Below are positions 21,878 through 33,300 of a stretch of 64,000 nucleotides of DNA, in pieces. The position numbers and the translations under genes are program-made. Source of the DNA: Phyllostachys edulis (Eukaryota > Streptophyta > Magnoliopsida > Poales > Poaceae); contig CM070554.1 of NCBI GenBank assembly GCA_036346405.1, forward strand, positions 48,383,058 through 48,447,057, given 5' to 3'. The stretch's first letter is position 1. Each line of letters begins with the position of its first letter. Under the pieces are notes generated by a model, which did no database searches, was not told where the DNA came from, and saw nothing but the letters and a program-made list of their open reading frames with translations.

Positions 21878-23337
21878 TGTAATACTACGATTTATTCTAA
21901 GCAAGAAAGCGTTCATAACAGAAATTAGACATAAGAAAAAGGGGTTTCTGCAGTTCTTCGGCAACTTGGGCCTCAGGCCTTGGCCCAGGAGGCCCATGAG
22001 GTGCCGGCCACCAATAAAAGGAGGGGGGAAACCCTAATCCATACTGTAGCTACAGTACCACCGCCGCTACAGTGCGTGGCTACAGTGCATCTCCTCCCCC
22101 TCGCTGCCGGTGAAGACGATCCTTGTTGCTACCGGCCAAGTGGAGAAGAAGGAAGGTCACTCGGGTGATTGCCTGGCCAAGAAGAAGAAGAAGAGGAAGG
22201 GGAAGAAGGGAGAAAGGCAAAGGAGGGGAGGTCTCCAGCAAGTGTTCGTGATCTTCAGCAACTCGTCGTAGGTAACCATCGTTCCCCATGGATTAGTTGA
22301 TTAATTGGATGTTTAGCAACGTCGGCTGATTAGATCCCTTTCTGGCCAGTCATTTGAACGGCGGTTTTGAGGTCCTTAGATGCAGAATCTGTGGATCCCA
22401 TCTTTAGAAAAAGTTGGGTCGTGTCCTTAGCTTTCCGTGGCCGCCAAGAACGCCCAAATCCGATTAACTATTAGCGAGTTATGAATTTTCTAGTGTCGCT
22501 GTCCTGATAATCTGTCAGCATTCTGACAGTCTGTAGAAATTTGAGTTAATCTATTATTTAAACACGAAATTAGAGGATCTCGATATAATAAAAAAGATGG
22601 GTAATTTCCTCACCTTTCCATAAAGCTAAAGAACGTAAGAATTGGACTTTCGTAGCAAAAGTTATGATAATTTTAGTGTACTGTCCAGAGAACCCGACGT
22701 GATAATTGATGTTCTGTAGATTGGTTTGGTAGGGGCAGTAGATGACAGAATCAGAAGGGCTCCCCAACTAAGTTTATTTAGGAAATTTAATTACCTTTCC
22801 AGAAAGTCTAAGAAAACCCGAATTGGACTTCTGTAGAAATAGTTATGAATTTTTGAAGTCGGCTGTCCACCGAGGGGGACAGATCGATGTGTAGGCTTGG
22901 GGTTGGGATCGAGTTAGACGCTCTTCAAGTTAGCGATTATTGTTGTATGCTTTGGTTTGTTCCGCTACTGCTATCTTAGTATGCGCTATATTAATTACTC
23001 AGGTGGTGGACGGGTCCCGGGGGCGGCACCTTCGGCGCATCCTTCACTCTCTCGCGGTTAAGGCAAGTATAATGACGGTTATAATAGATATTGCTGAATG
23101 GCAATGTTTAATATGTATAATGGGTATTTGTGTGTTCATGATTGTGATGATGGCATGTTTGATAATGTTCATGGTTGCTAGTGTTATGATTTACGTGTTA
23201 ATCATGGATATCTGATAATTGTGAGTTCTATGTTTATGAGCTTTATGAATAGGATATTCATATGAAATATTGATGTGGATGCATGTTGTGATAATTTTGA
23301 GAGTTCTTACATATGCATCATGCTGAATTATTGAAGT

Positions 23338-23492
23338 CCCGTCATGTTGATGACGGGCTAAAATCCTCATGCTTGAAGAGCATGGGCTTAGGTCCCCATC
23401 TGGCGTGGTGTATGGGCAATGGTCCCTGCATCAGAGTACAGGCATGGGTGTGCATCGACGGATGCGCACTTTGCATTACCGTAAAATGCAAA
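23338..23492 (+). repeat. Partial hairpin array in E4 3' LTR
   Basis: Units from CCCGTCAT/ATGACGGG onward are present. The CTTGGTCA unit is deleted and the CCCATAC and CCTGTACC units are damaged by small indels that the 5' LTR lacks. Confidence 0.75.
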
Positions 23493-23954
23493 AGGAAAGA
23501 GAAGGAAGAGAATTGTCTTTTGAGCATATTGCATACATGCATGTGTAAGATAGTTGATATGTGGAATTGAGAGGTTTAATTGCTGATTTACATGGTTGTT
23601 CATTGTTGATGCCTTTTATTATACTTTCTGAGTCTTTGGGCTCACCTCTTATTTTTTCTTGTGTTTTTAGGTACTTCTTGCAAGAACGGCATACATGGGA
23701 GGGAGTAGGATTTGCTAAGGATGCACTCACTACCACACATTCTTTTAGAGATGATCATCATTAGTTCATACCTTAACAAAAGCAAACTGCTTAAGGAATA
23801 ATTTTGGTTATGCTTGAATGCATTGAACTATTTGTAATAATGAGGGTGGTAAATCTTGATTATGCTTACTTATGCTTTTAGCTGAATAGATTCACTATGG
23901 TTGCTTGATGGATTTTAGATATTGAGATATTGATAATAAATTATGCATCTGACG

Positions 23955-23990
23955 GAACCTCCGGTATATTTAGTTATACAAAGGAGGTTC
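23955..23990 (+). other. Terminal LTR hairpin (E4 3' LTR)
   Basis: Identical arrangement to 17559-17594 in the 5' LTR. Confidence 0.65.
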
Positions 23991-24024
23991 TGCCGAATTT
24001 TTGTATGAAGTTTTAGTTTGTATA

Positions 24025-24449
24025 ATGTTTCTTATGGTATGTTAGTGCTATAACTGTGAGCTTAATGTTTCTTTATTGATACTTGCTGAGTCTTTGGGCT
24101 GATTCTTGCTTTTGTTATGCTTTTAGGTACCACTTGCAAGAACGGCATGCATGGGAGGGAGTAGCCTTGCTTTTACTCACTACCACATATCTTAATAATA
24201 AGGAGATCGTAACTTAATAATAAGTAAACTGCTTAAAGATTAATTATGGCTATGTCTGAATGCCTTGGATTATTTGTAATAAGGAGAGTACCAAAATATT
24301 GTTTACGACATATGCAACTGTTGGAACCTCCGGTATACCTAGTTATACAAAGGTGGTTCTAACGAAAATTTAGAACTATGCCTCATGTTTAAATTATTAT
24401 CATGTTTATTTTGTAGCATTCTAGGCTCTAGTTGGGCTGGGGTGTTACA
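24025..24449 (+). mobile_element. Chimeric LTR tail joined to E4
   Basis: This segment matches the end of the S2-type LTR (about 42609-43114), including CTTGCTGAGTCTTTGG, AGGTACC/ATCACTTGCAAG and a second terminal hairpin at 24324-24359. It ends GGTGTTACA at 24449. The join occurs at a short TATA-like microhomology. As a result the right-hand LTR carries two terminal hairpins, and satellite starts at the very next base. Confidence 0.82.
24324..24359 (+). other. Terminal LTR hairpin (chimeric tail)
   Basis: GAACCTCC pairs with GGTGGTTC, with one substitution in the 3' arm. Confidence 0.55.
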
Positions 24450-27400
24450 TTCATAAAGTGGAGCTTAGGGTAAGCGTTGTTCTGGAATGTTTGACACTGG
24501 CTCGGAACGATTCCCAATGCACCTAGAAATGACGTACGGCACACAAAAGTCCATTATGGGTGTTTGGAATTGATTTTTCTTTCTGTGCCTCGATTTAACA
24601 AAGTGGAGCTCAGGGTACCCATCGTTCTGGAAAGTTTCACACCTACTCGGAATTATTCCAAATACATGTAGAAATGACGTAAGGCACACTAGAAGTCTAT
24701 TATGGGTGTTTGGTATAGATTTTCTTTCCGTGACTCGATTTCATAAAGTCGAGCTCAGGGTACGCGTCGTTTTAGAATTTTTGACACCGGCTCGGAAGGA
24801 TTCCCAATGCACCTAAAATGACGTGGGGCACACTAGAAGTCCATTATGCGTGTTTGGTATTGATTTTCTTTCTATGCCTCGATTTCATAAAGTGGAGCTC
24901 AGGGAAACTGTCGTTCTGGAAAATTTCACACTCGCTATTATTCCAAATGCACCTAGAAATAACGTAGGGCACACTAGAAGTCCATTATGGGTGTTCAGAA
25001 TTGATTTTCTTTCTGTGCCTCGATTCCATAAAGTGGAGCTCAGGGTACGCGTCATTCTGAAAAGTTTCAAACCTACTCAGAAGGATTCCTAATGCACCTA
25101 TAAATGACGTAGGGAACACGAGAACTCCATTATGGGTGTTTGGAATTGATTTTCTTTCCGTGCCTCGATTTCATAAAGTGGAGCTCAGGTACGCGTCATT
25201 CTGGAAAGTTTGACACTGGCTCGGAAGGATTCCAAATGCACCTAGAAATGACGTAGGGCGCACTAGAAGTCCATTTTGGATGTTTGGAATTGATTTTCTT
25301 TCCGTGCCTCGATTTCATAAAGTGGAGCTTAGGGTACTCGTCGTTCCGGAAACTTTCACACCTGCTCAGCATTATTCCAAATGCACCTAGAAATGACGTA
25401 GGGCGCACTAGAAGTCCATTATATGTGTTTGGTATAGATTTTCTTTCCATGCCTCGATTTCATAAAGTAGAGCTCAGGGTACGCGTCGTTCTGAATGTTT
25501 GACACCGGCTCGGAAGGATTCCTAATGCACCTAAAAAAGACGTAGGGCACACTAGAAGTCCACTATGGGTGTTTTGTATTGATTTTCTTTCGATGCCTCG
25601 ATTTCATAAAGTGGAGCATGGGTTACGCGTCGTTGTTGAAAGTTTGACACCGGCTTGGAAGAATTTCCAATGCACCTAGAAATGATGTAGGGCACACTAG
25701 AAGTCCATTTTGGATGTTTGATATTGGTTTTATTTCCGTGCCTCAATTTCATAGAGTGGATCTCAGGGTACGCGTCGTTCTCGAAAGTTTGACACCGGCT
25801 CGGAAGGATTCCCAATGCACCTAGAATTGACGTAGGGTACACTAGAAGTCCATTATGTGAGTTTGTGCAGATTTTCATTCTGTACCTCGATTTCATAAAG
25901 TAGAGCTCAGGGTACCTGTTGTTCTGCAAAGTTTCACACCTGCTCAGAATTATTCCAAATACACCTGAAAATGACGTAGGGCACAGTACAAGTCCACTAT
26001 GGGTGTTTGGTATTGATTTTCCTTTCGTGCCTCGATTTCATAAAGTGGAGTTCAGGGTACACATCGTTCTGGAATGTTTGACACCGGCTCAGAAGGATTA
26101 CAAATGCACCTACAATTGACGTTGGGCACAATACAAGTCCATTACGGGTGTTTGGTATTGATTTTCTTTCCATGCCTCGATTTCATAAAGTGGAGCTCAA
26201 GATACGCGTCGTTTTGGAAAGTTTCACACCAGCTCAAAAGGATTCCAAATGCACTTAGAAATGACGTAGGGCACACTTGAAGTCCATTATGGGTGCTTGG
26301 TATTGATTTTCTTCCGATGCCTCGATTTCATAAGGTGTAGCTCAATGTACCCGTCGTTCAGGAATGTTTCACACCTCCTCGGAATTATTCGAATTGCACT
26401 TAGAAATGAGGTAAGGCACAGCAGAAGTCCATTTTGGTTGTTTGTATTGATTTTCTTTCCGTGCCTCGATTCCATAAATTGGAGCTCAGGGTACCCGTCG
26501 TTCTGGAAAGATTCACACCCTCTCGGAATTATTACAGGTGCACCTAGAAAGATGTAGGGCACACAGGAAGTCCATTATAGTTGTTTGGTATTGATTTTAA
26601 TTCTGTGCCTCGATTTCACAAAGTGGAGCTCAGGGTACGCGTTATTCTAGAAAGTTTCACACCGGCACGGAAGGATTCCAAATGCACCTAGAAGTGAGGT
26701 GGGCACACTGGAAGTCCATTATGGGTATTTGAAATTGATTTTATTTCCGTGCCACGATTTAATAATGTGGAGCTCAGGGTACCCGTCGTTCTGGAAAGTT
26801 TCACACCTGCTCGGAATTATTCCATAGGCACCTAGAAATGACGTAGGGCACACTAGACGTCCATTGGGTGTTTGGAATTGGTTTTCTTTCCGTGCCTCGA
26901 TTTCATAAGGTGGAGCTCTGTGTACACGTCGTTGTGGAAAGTTTGACACCGGCTCGGAAGTATTCCCAATGCACCTATAAATGACGTTCGGCACACTAGA
27001 AGTCCATTAAGGGTGTTTGGAATTGATTTTCTTTCCGTGCCTCGATTTCATAAAGTGGAGCTCAGGGTACGCGTCGTTCTGGAAAGTTTGACACCGGCTC
27101 GGATGTATTCCCAATGCACCTAGAAATGACGTCAGGAACACTAGAAGTCCATTACGGGTGTTTGGTACTGATTTTCTTTCCATGCCTTGATTTCATAAAG
27201 TGGAGCTCAGGGTACCCGTCATTCTACAAAGTTTCACACCTGCTCGCAATAATTCCAAATGCACCTAGAAATGACGTAGGGCACACTAGAGGTCTATTAT
27301 GGGTGTTTGGTATTAATTTTCTTTCCGTGCCTCGAATTCATAAAGTGGAGCTCAGGGTACCCGTCGTTCTGCAAAGTTTCACACCTACTCGGAATTATTC

Positions 27401-29399
27401 CAAATGCACCTAGAAATGACGTAAGGCACACTAGAGGTCCATTATAGGTCTTTGGTATTGATATTGTTTCTGTACCTCGATTTCATAAAGTGGAGCTCAG
27501 CGTACGCGTCGTCCTGGAAAGTTTCACACCGGCTTGGAAAGATTTCAAATACCCCTAGAAATGACGTAGGGCACACCAGAAGTCCATTATAGGCGTTTGC
27601 TATTGATTTTCATTCCGTGCCTCGATTTCATCAAGTGGAGCTTAGGGTACGCGTCGTTCTGGAAAGTTTCACACCAGCTCGGAAGAATTCCAAATGCACC
27701 AAGAAATGAGGTAGGGCACACAAGAAGTCCATTATGGGTGTTTGGTTTTGATTTTCTTTCCGTGTCTCGATTTCATAAAGTGGAGCTCACGGTACGTGTC
27801 GTTCTCGAAAGTTTGACACCGGCTCAAAAGGATTCCTAATGCCCCCAGAAATGACGTAGAGCACACTAGAAGTCCATTATGGGTGTTTGGTATTGATTTT
27901 CTTTCTGTGTCTCGATTTCATAAAGTGGAGCTTAGGTTACCAATCGTTCCGCAAAGTTTCACACCTGCTCAAAATTATTTCAAACGCACCTAGAAATGAC
28001 ATAGGGCGCACTAGAAGTCCATTATGGGTCTTTGGTATTGATTATCTTTCTGTGCCTCGATTTCACAAAGTGGAGCTCAGGGTACCCGTCGTTTTGGAAA
28101 GTTTCACACCTGCTCGGAATTATTCTAAATGCATGTAGAAATGATGTAGGGCACACTAGAAGTCTATCATGGGTGTTTTGTATAGCTTTTATTTCCGTGC
28201 CTCGATTTCATAAAGTGCAGCTTATTCTACGCGTCGTTCTGGAATGTTTGACACCGGCTCAGAAGGATTCCCAATGCACCTAGAATTGACGTAGGGCACA
28301 CTATAAGTCCATTATGCGTGTTTGGTATTGATTTTATTTCCGTGCCTTGATTTCATAAAGTGGTGCTCAGTGTACCCGTCGTTCTGGAAAGATTCACACC
28401 TGCTCGGAATTATTTCAAATGTACCTAGAGATGACGTAGGGCACACTACAAGCCCCTTATGGGTGTTTGGTGTTGATTTTCTTACCGTGCCTCGATTTTA
28501 TAAAGTGGAGCTCACGGTATGCGTCGTTCTGGAAAGTTTGACACCTGCTCGGAAGAATTCCAGATATACATAGAAATTACGTCGGGCACACTAGAAGTCC
28601 ATTATGGGTGTTTTGTACTGATTTTCTTTCTGTGCCGCAATTTCATAAAGTCGAGCTCAGGGTACCCGTCGTTCTGCAAAGTTTCACATCTGCTCGGAAT
28701 TATTCCAAATGCACCTACAAATGACGTAATTGATATAGGATACACTAGAAGTCCATTATTGGTGTTTGGTATTGATTTTTTTTCGTGCCTTAATTTCATA
28801 AAGTGGAGCTCAGGGTACCCTTCGTTCTGCAAAGTTCACACCTGCTCGGAATTATTCCAAATGCACCTAGAAATGATGTAGGGCACACTTGATGTCCATT
28901 ATGGTTGTGTGGTATTGATTTTCTTTACGTGTCTCGATTTCATAAGGTGGAGCTCAGGGTACGCGTCGTTCTAGAAAGTTTCACACTGGCTCGAAAGGAT
29001 TTCAAATGCACCTAGAAATGAGGTAGGGCACACAAGAAGTCCATTATGGGTGTTTGGTATTGATTGTGTTTCTGTGCCTCGATTTCATAAAGTGGAGCTC
29101 TAGATACCCGTCGTTCTGGAAAGTTTCACACCTGCTCGGAATTATTCCAAATGCACCTAGAAATGACGTAGGGCATACCAGAAATCCATTTTGGGTGTTT
29201 GTGTTGATTTTCTTTCCGTGCCTCAATTTCATAAAGTGGAGCTTAGGGTACCCGTCGTTCTGGAAAGTTTGACACCTACTCGGAATTATTCCAAATGCTC
29301 CTAGAAATGACGTAGGGCACACTAGAAGTCCATTATGGGTGTTTGGAATTGATTTTCTTTCTGTGCCTCGATTTTATAAAGTGGAGCTCAGGGTACCTG
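24450..29399 (+). repeat. Satellite block A, about 34 monomers of ~145 bp
   Basis: The landmarks CCTCGATTTCATAAAG, GTGGAGCTCAGGGTAC, CGTCGTTCTGGAAAG and GGCACACTAGAAGTCC recur about every 145 bases. Two monomer classes are mixed: class A has CACCTGCTCGGAATTATTCC and class B has CACCGGCTCGGAAGGATTCC. Reading the CGGAA.. landmark along the block gives an irregular order (B A B A B B A B B B A B B A A B A B B ...), so there is no fixed higher-order repeat here. It starts abruptly after an LTR and is cut by another LTR at 29400. The monomer does not match the rice CentO or maize CentC consensus as I know them. Chance ORFs across monomers (up to about 125 codons) are not genes. Confidence 0.95.
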
Positions 29400-29845
29400 T
29401 GTAATATCCCGAAATTAACCCTTGAGGGACTATGCGTTATTAGATAAAAGGGGATGCGTGAAAATGGAATATTTTGGAGTTTTAGGGAGAAGTTGGTTTG
29501 TACCGGTTTAGAAGGATCGTGAGGAGAGTCGTTTCTACAAACCCTAGTAGTTTTTTCTTTTATTCCTTCATCTTGTATTGCGTTTCATCTTACCTTTGGT
29601 GGGTAATGCGTGGCGACCACCGCTTCTTTGGCCGCATTGCCAGCGTGAGCTCTGCCCAAGACATTTGCTTTCGCCCTCCAGCAAGCAATTACCGCTATAA
29701 TGCTCACCAAATACGCTCGTGCGCCTAATTTTCTTCTTGCCACGTCACTAGCAGGTTGGCTGCCCCCGTAATTGTTGCATTTATTCATTAATTACTCTGC
29801 TGATATTTGGCACCAAGTGTGTGCTGCATGCATGAGGTTTAACCA

Positions 29846-29934
29846 TTGGATTAGTAAGAGAGAGGGGAATTAAAAAATGCTAATTAATTAGTACCTAACT
29901 AGTGGCCACGTAGCATTGTATGCTTTGTATGCAT
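29846..29934 (+). repeat. Internal duplication in LTR, copy 1
   Basis: TTGGATTAGTA..AGAGAG through TGTATGCAT is repeated at 30139-30227 with substitutions and small indels, an offset of 293 bases. Confidence 0.6.
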
Positions 29935-30138
29935 TAACTAGTTAGGCCATGTTGCTTTGGATGCATGCAGCAAACCGTCAACCCTTCCAAATCTGGATTG
30001 GCTGCAAGAACTAGCATTAAACTAATAGTGCTGCGTTAGTGGTTGATTGGTTTGGTGCACTACTAGGATTATTTTAGTTGGGGTAGAGAGATTAATTTGA
30101 TAGTGATTAATTTAATAGGGCTGCTTGTGCTTTATTAA

Positions 30139-30227
30139 TTGGATTAGTAGGGAAGAGAGAGATTAATTAAATAATGCTAATTAGTAGTTAACTAGTTTGG
30201 TCGTAGCATTCTATGCATGTATGCATG
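30139..30227 (+). repeat. Internal duplication in LTR, copy 2
   Basis: Partner of 29846-29934. Both copies are AT-rich and bounded by TTGGATTAG and TATGCAT. Confidence 0.6.
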
Positions 30228-30926
30228 TTTAAATAGTAAATATGAGACAATAGCTAGTTAGTGCTGCATGTTTCGTGTTTATGTGTTTCTTTGGAATATT
30301 AAAGGAGAGAGAGGAGCTAGCATGTTTTGTTAATTAGCTTGGTAGGGGTATTAGAGGGCCGATTCAAAGAGGCTCATCAACTAGGTTTAGTTGGAGAAAT
30401 TGATAACCTTTCCAGAAAGTCCAAAAACACCTCATGTGGACTCCTATACTAAAAGATATGATTTTTAGAATGTGACCGTCCACAGAGGGGACAAATCGAC
30501 ATTTAGGAAATTAGAGTTGGGATCGCGTTAGAAACTATGGCGAGTTTGTGTTTACTTATATAGTTTGTTTGGTCCATTACTATTGTCTTAGTATGCTTTT
30601 ATATTTATTCAGGTGGGGGATTGGTCCCGAGGGCAGCACCCGCTTCACATCCTCCTCCGTTCTCACACGGTTAAGGCAAGTACCATAATGGATAGAATTA
30701 ATGTGATTGAATGGCTTTGTTTACTAATACTATGAGCTTATGTGTTGTTCATGGTTGCTAAGATTATTATGAATGTTAATATCCATATTTTCTAGTGTAA
30801 TGAATTATGTGCTATTCATGAATGCTCGTAGTATGAATAGGTTTATTCATATGCAATGTTGTTGCAAATGCTTGTTTATGGTGAATTAAGATTTCATTCA
30901 TATGCATCATGATGGCATATTGAATT

Positions 30927-31089
30927 TTGGTCATGTGATGACCAACCAATTGTTGAGGTCCCCGTCATGATTATGACGCGCTAAAGGTCCCCATGCTCAT
31001 GGAGCATGGGCTTAGGTCCCTGTGCTAGATGGCACAGGCATGGGTGTACATCGACGGATGCACACTCTGCATTACCGGCAAAATGCAAA
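30927..31089 (+). repeat. Six-hairpin array lacking one unit
   Basis: Stems TTGGTCAT/ATGACCAA, CCCGTCAT/ATGACG(C)G, CCATGCTC/GAGCATGG, CTGTGC/GCACAG, GTGTACATC/GATGCACAC (one mismatch) and TGCATT/AATGCA. The CCCATACT/AGTATGGG unit between units 3 and 5 is cleanly absent, together with its GGTCC spacer. Confidence 0.82.
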
Positions 31090-31160
31090 AGAGAAAGAGA
31101 AAGATAAATAGCATTTTGAGCATATTGCATAGCATGAGTATGCAATATATTTGGTGTATA

Positions 31161-31613
31161 TGATATGGATCAACGTGTAGTTGATGCGTAATGTGGCCCA
31201 ATCTTTCACGGTACTTGTATTTCAATCTTGATCGAAGCAAAACCCTAGCTTTCGTCCTTCTTGGTTCAGTAAAAAGGGAGAATAAGTGTATCTCCAAAGC
31301 AAGTAATACTTGGTTGATGTTGAATCAATCCGAAGAGAGAAACAAAATCAAACCCGAAGACAACACCAAACCGTGAGCAATTAAGGATGCTACGAATTGG
31401 TGAGATGATCCACAAGGAATCACGGATCTTGGAAGAACAACCTTCCTCCTATATTCACGCAATCACAAAACCCTAGACGGGAATTTCCGAAACGCATGTA
31501 TTCATTTTGCGCCACACAAACGTGTGATTTTTCTATATTTTCTTCAACTCTAACTTGTCCACCTATATAGTGCGGCCATGGGGGGTTTATATAGCCTCTC
31601 ATGCAAGCACAAG
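31161..31613 (-). mobile_element. 3' LTR of noaM, distal part
   Basis: It matches 35639-36090 (the 5' LTR of noaM) almost base for base: GATCAACGTGTAGTTGATGCG at the edge, then GGCCCAATCTTTCA and so on. It ends at the ACAAG target site of noaN. Confidence 0.85.
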
Positions 31614-32626
31614 TGATAAAGATCCACCTAGTTGATTAGATGAATCTCGATTGTTGGCCCAATCTTTCACGGTACACTTGAAGTTCAGTAGCTTGTTGTC
31701 TTCTTCTCTTTACTTTGGGTGAACAGTAACCACACGTGTGAACAGTACCACACGATGAATAGTGTCCAAACCCTAGATAGCAAATCTTCAATCTCTAGCT
31801 GTGCTAAACCTTGAGGATTAGAAACAACAGAGAATAACTTCACAAACCGATCTGATTTGATCGAATTGCAAAGACGTAGTAGATGGATCTTCTTGGTTGT
31901 AGTCAAGAACAAGGTGTCCTTGCTTTGCCCCCAAGCTGAAACACCAAATGAGAACTTCCTCTCGCTTCCTCCTCTCTCCAACTCTCCCTCTTAATTCCTC
32001 TCAAGAACACATCTCAACTCAAGAACACACGATATGCGCCAAAACGGCTTTTCTGATTTTTATTATCTAAATCATAACTTGTCCCCCATATAGTGCGGCC
32101 ATGGGGGGGTTTATATAGCCTCCCACGCAAGCACACAACTCACAAACCGAGCTGCTACAGTAACCGTGTCCGATTACTGTTCACGTGAACAGTAATCCGA
32201 GTCGGTTACTGTTCACGTGAACAGTAAACCGAACCAAAAATTACTTTCTTAATTAGAAATTAAGCTACTCTAGTTTTGGAATAAAACTATTAATCACCAA
32301 TTGGCTGTCTGAATTGGATCCAAACTGAACCAACCCACATGCCATGTTCCCGGCATCCTTCCCATGCATGGCCAAGTCTCCCTCTCGATTTTCCTTGTGT
32401 TATGGGCTTTCCTTCTCTTAGCTTCTTGCGCGAACTTGTTCCATGCACTTGATGCTTCTTTCGACGCCAATGCAACCCTTGCTTCCATGTCACCTTATCG
32501 GCCTTCACAATGTTTTGTTTTACCTTTTGTTGCAAAACAGCACCAATGGCGCCAATTTGAGTTCTAGCATTAGTTTGCAATTTAGGGACACAAACCAATG
32601 CTTTGGTAGTAGTTATGGCCGTATCA
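31614..32626 (-). mobile_element. 3' LTR of noaN (1013 bp)
   Basis: TGATACGGCC at its start (minus strand) and TTTATCA at its end. It contains the two long CACGTG palindromes at 32173-32227. The 5' LTR copy matches its first 400 bases nearly exactly and lacks the rest. Confidence 0.85.
32173..32227. promoter_or_regulatory. Two long G-box palindromes in noaN LTR
   Basis: 32173-32196 is a perfect 24 bp palindrome (12 bp arms, ATTACTGTTCAC) and 32206-32227 a perfect 22 bp palindrome (TTACTGTTCAC arms). Both are centred on CACGTG and separated by ATCCGAGTCGG-like DNA. Weaker half-copies occur at 34350-34430 and 36110-36155. They could bind bZIP or bHLH factors or form cruciforms; the function is inferred. 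Confidence 0.6.
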
Positions 32627-32784
32627 TCCTCTCTTTCTTCAAGAAAAGACGTCCTCGTCTTTTGTGTAACCTTAGGAATCTCCATCGGGGTAGTCTTAAC
32701 GATCACCTTTTTAGCGATGATCTCCTCAGCATGAATAGAATTCTCGGCATAGGACACGGGTATATGATCTTCCTGATGCACCAA
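32290..32784 (-). pseudogene. Polyprotein C-terminal tail running into noaN 3' LTR
   Basis: A 164-codon frame on the minus strand. About residues 45-55 read TSFLEEREDD, encoded by the PPT itself, so the C-terminal two thirds are translated from the LTR. The tail is lysine and arginine rich (KADKVTWKQ, SSRKKLREGK). In CRM-clade elements the polyprotein is known to extend into the 3' LTR, which fits. With no pol upstream the frame is probably a relic. Confidence 0.55.
32627..32643 (-). other. Polypurine tract of noaN
   Basis: Minus-strand CTTGAAGAAAGAGAGGA lies directly before the LTR start TGATACGG. It also encodes LEERED in frame with the upstream ORF. The same tract occurs at 34968-34984 and, with one change, at 44744-44760. 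Confidence 0.8.
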
Positions 32785-32823
32785 AGAGTACTTGTTGGAC
32801 CTCCGTGGTGTGTAGCGTTACGA

Positions 32824-33290
32824 TCATCTTGCCACGGACGCCCAACAACAACAAGTGACATGCATGCATAGATGCGATGTCACACTCCACTTTGTCGTGA
32901 TAGTCTCCCAAAAAAAACAAACTTTGACACGATGAGTAATTTTCGGTTCACAGACATTATGCAACCCTTGCATATCACGGTTACGATGTCGCCATGTTGT
33001 CAACCCCAAAGTTTGCACCAAATCGTTGCTAATGATATTGTTGTAGCTTCCACCATCAATGATAAGCTTGCAAACTTTGCCATTGATTTTGCACTCAGAT
33101 TTGAAAGCGTTGGTTCGCTGCCCGTTGCGAGAATGGAAGTGTTGTCAACTCGAACCGTCTTGGTCGACATACAAAGACCATCTTGTGGTGCCTCACTAGT
33201 AGTTTTGTCATCATGAAACGACTCCTCTTCTTTGTTTTTGGGTAGAAAGAAGGGCCGCCAATTCGATTTCTTCTGTTCTTCCTCGACCAA
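32824..33290 (-). pseudogene. Retropepsin-like protease remnant, copy 2 (noaN)
   Basis: On the minus strand near 33090-33032 a frame reads CKINGKVCKLIIDGGSYNN, the flap-proximal and active-site region of a gypsy-type aspartic protease (catalytic D-G-G-S). A second frame near 32920-32830 reads FLGDYHDKVECDIASMHAC, the later strand of the same domain, so there is at least one frameshift. Upstream are KNKEEES- and KTKKR-type basic and acidic residues. It is related to the E6 and noaM proteases. It is broken and non-functional. Confidence 0.65.
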
Positions 33291-33300
33291 CCGTTCTTCT

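Larger units (their letters stand above)
15438..24024 (+). mobile_element. LTR retrotransposon E4, two LTRs, decayed interior
   Basis: It has a 5' LTR 15438-17685, PBS 17687-17697, interior 17686-21877, PPT 21865-21877 and 3' LTR from 21878. By eye the two LTRs are about 96 percent identical over the first 230 bases, so insertion is fairly recent, yet the 4.2 kb interior has no usable gag-pol. It therefore most likely moved with proteins supplied in trans. The left flank is GAATA; the matching TSD is lost because the right end is chimeric (see 24025-24449). Pol traces (RT-like near 19690, integrase end near 21487-21830) indicate a chromovirus-like Ty3/gypsy ancestor. Confidence 0.85.
21878..24024 (+). 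mobile_element. 3' LTR of E4 (recombinant 3' end)
   Basis: It matches the 5' LTR base for base apart from scattered changes until about 24024 (TTTAGTTTGTATA), then switches to another LTR subfamily. Its hairpin array has lost the first unit (a deletion of about 38 bases) and shows several one-base losses relative to the 5' LTR at 23390-23490. Confidence 0.88.
29400..31160 (+). mobile_element. Truncated LTR inserted in satellite (1761 bp)
   Basis: It starts TGTAATATCCCG inside a satellite monomer. It has one clear CTTTCC module near 30408-30460 and a hairpin array at 30927-31089. Its 3' end is missing: at 31161 the minus-strand element noaM begins, and the rest of this LTR is not seen on the other side. 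An 89 bp internal segment is duplicated (29846-29934 and 30139-30227). Confidence 0.8.
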
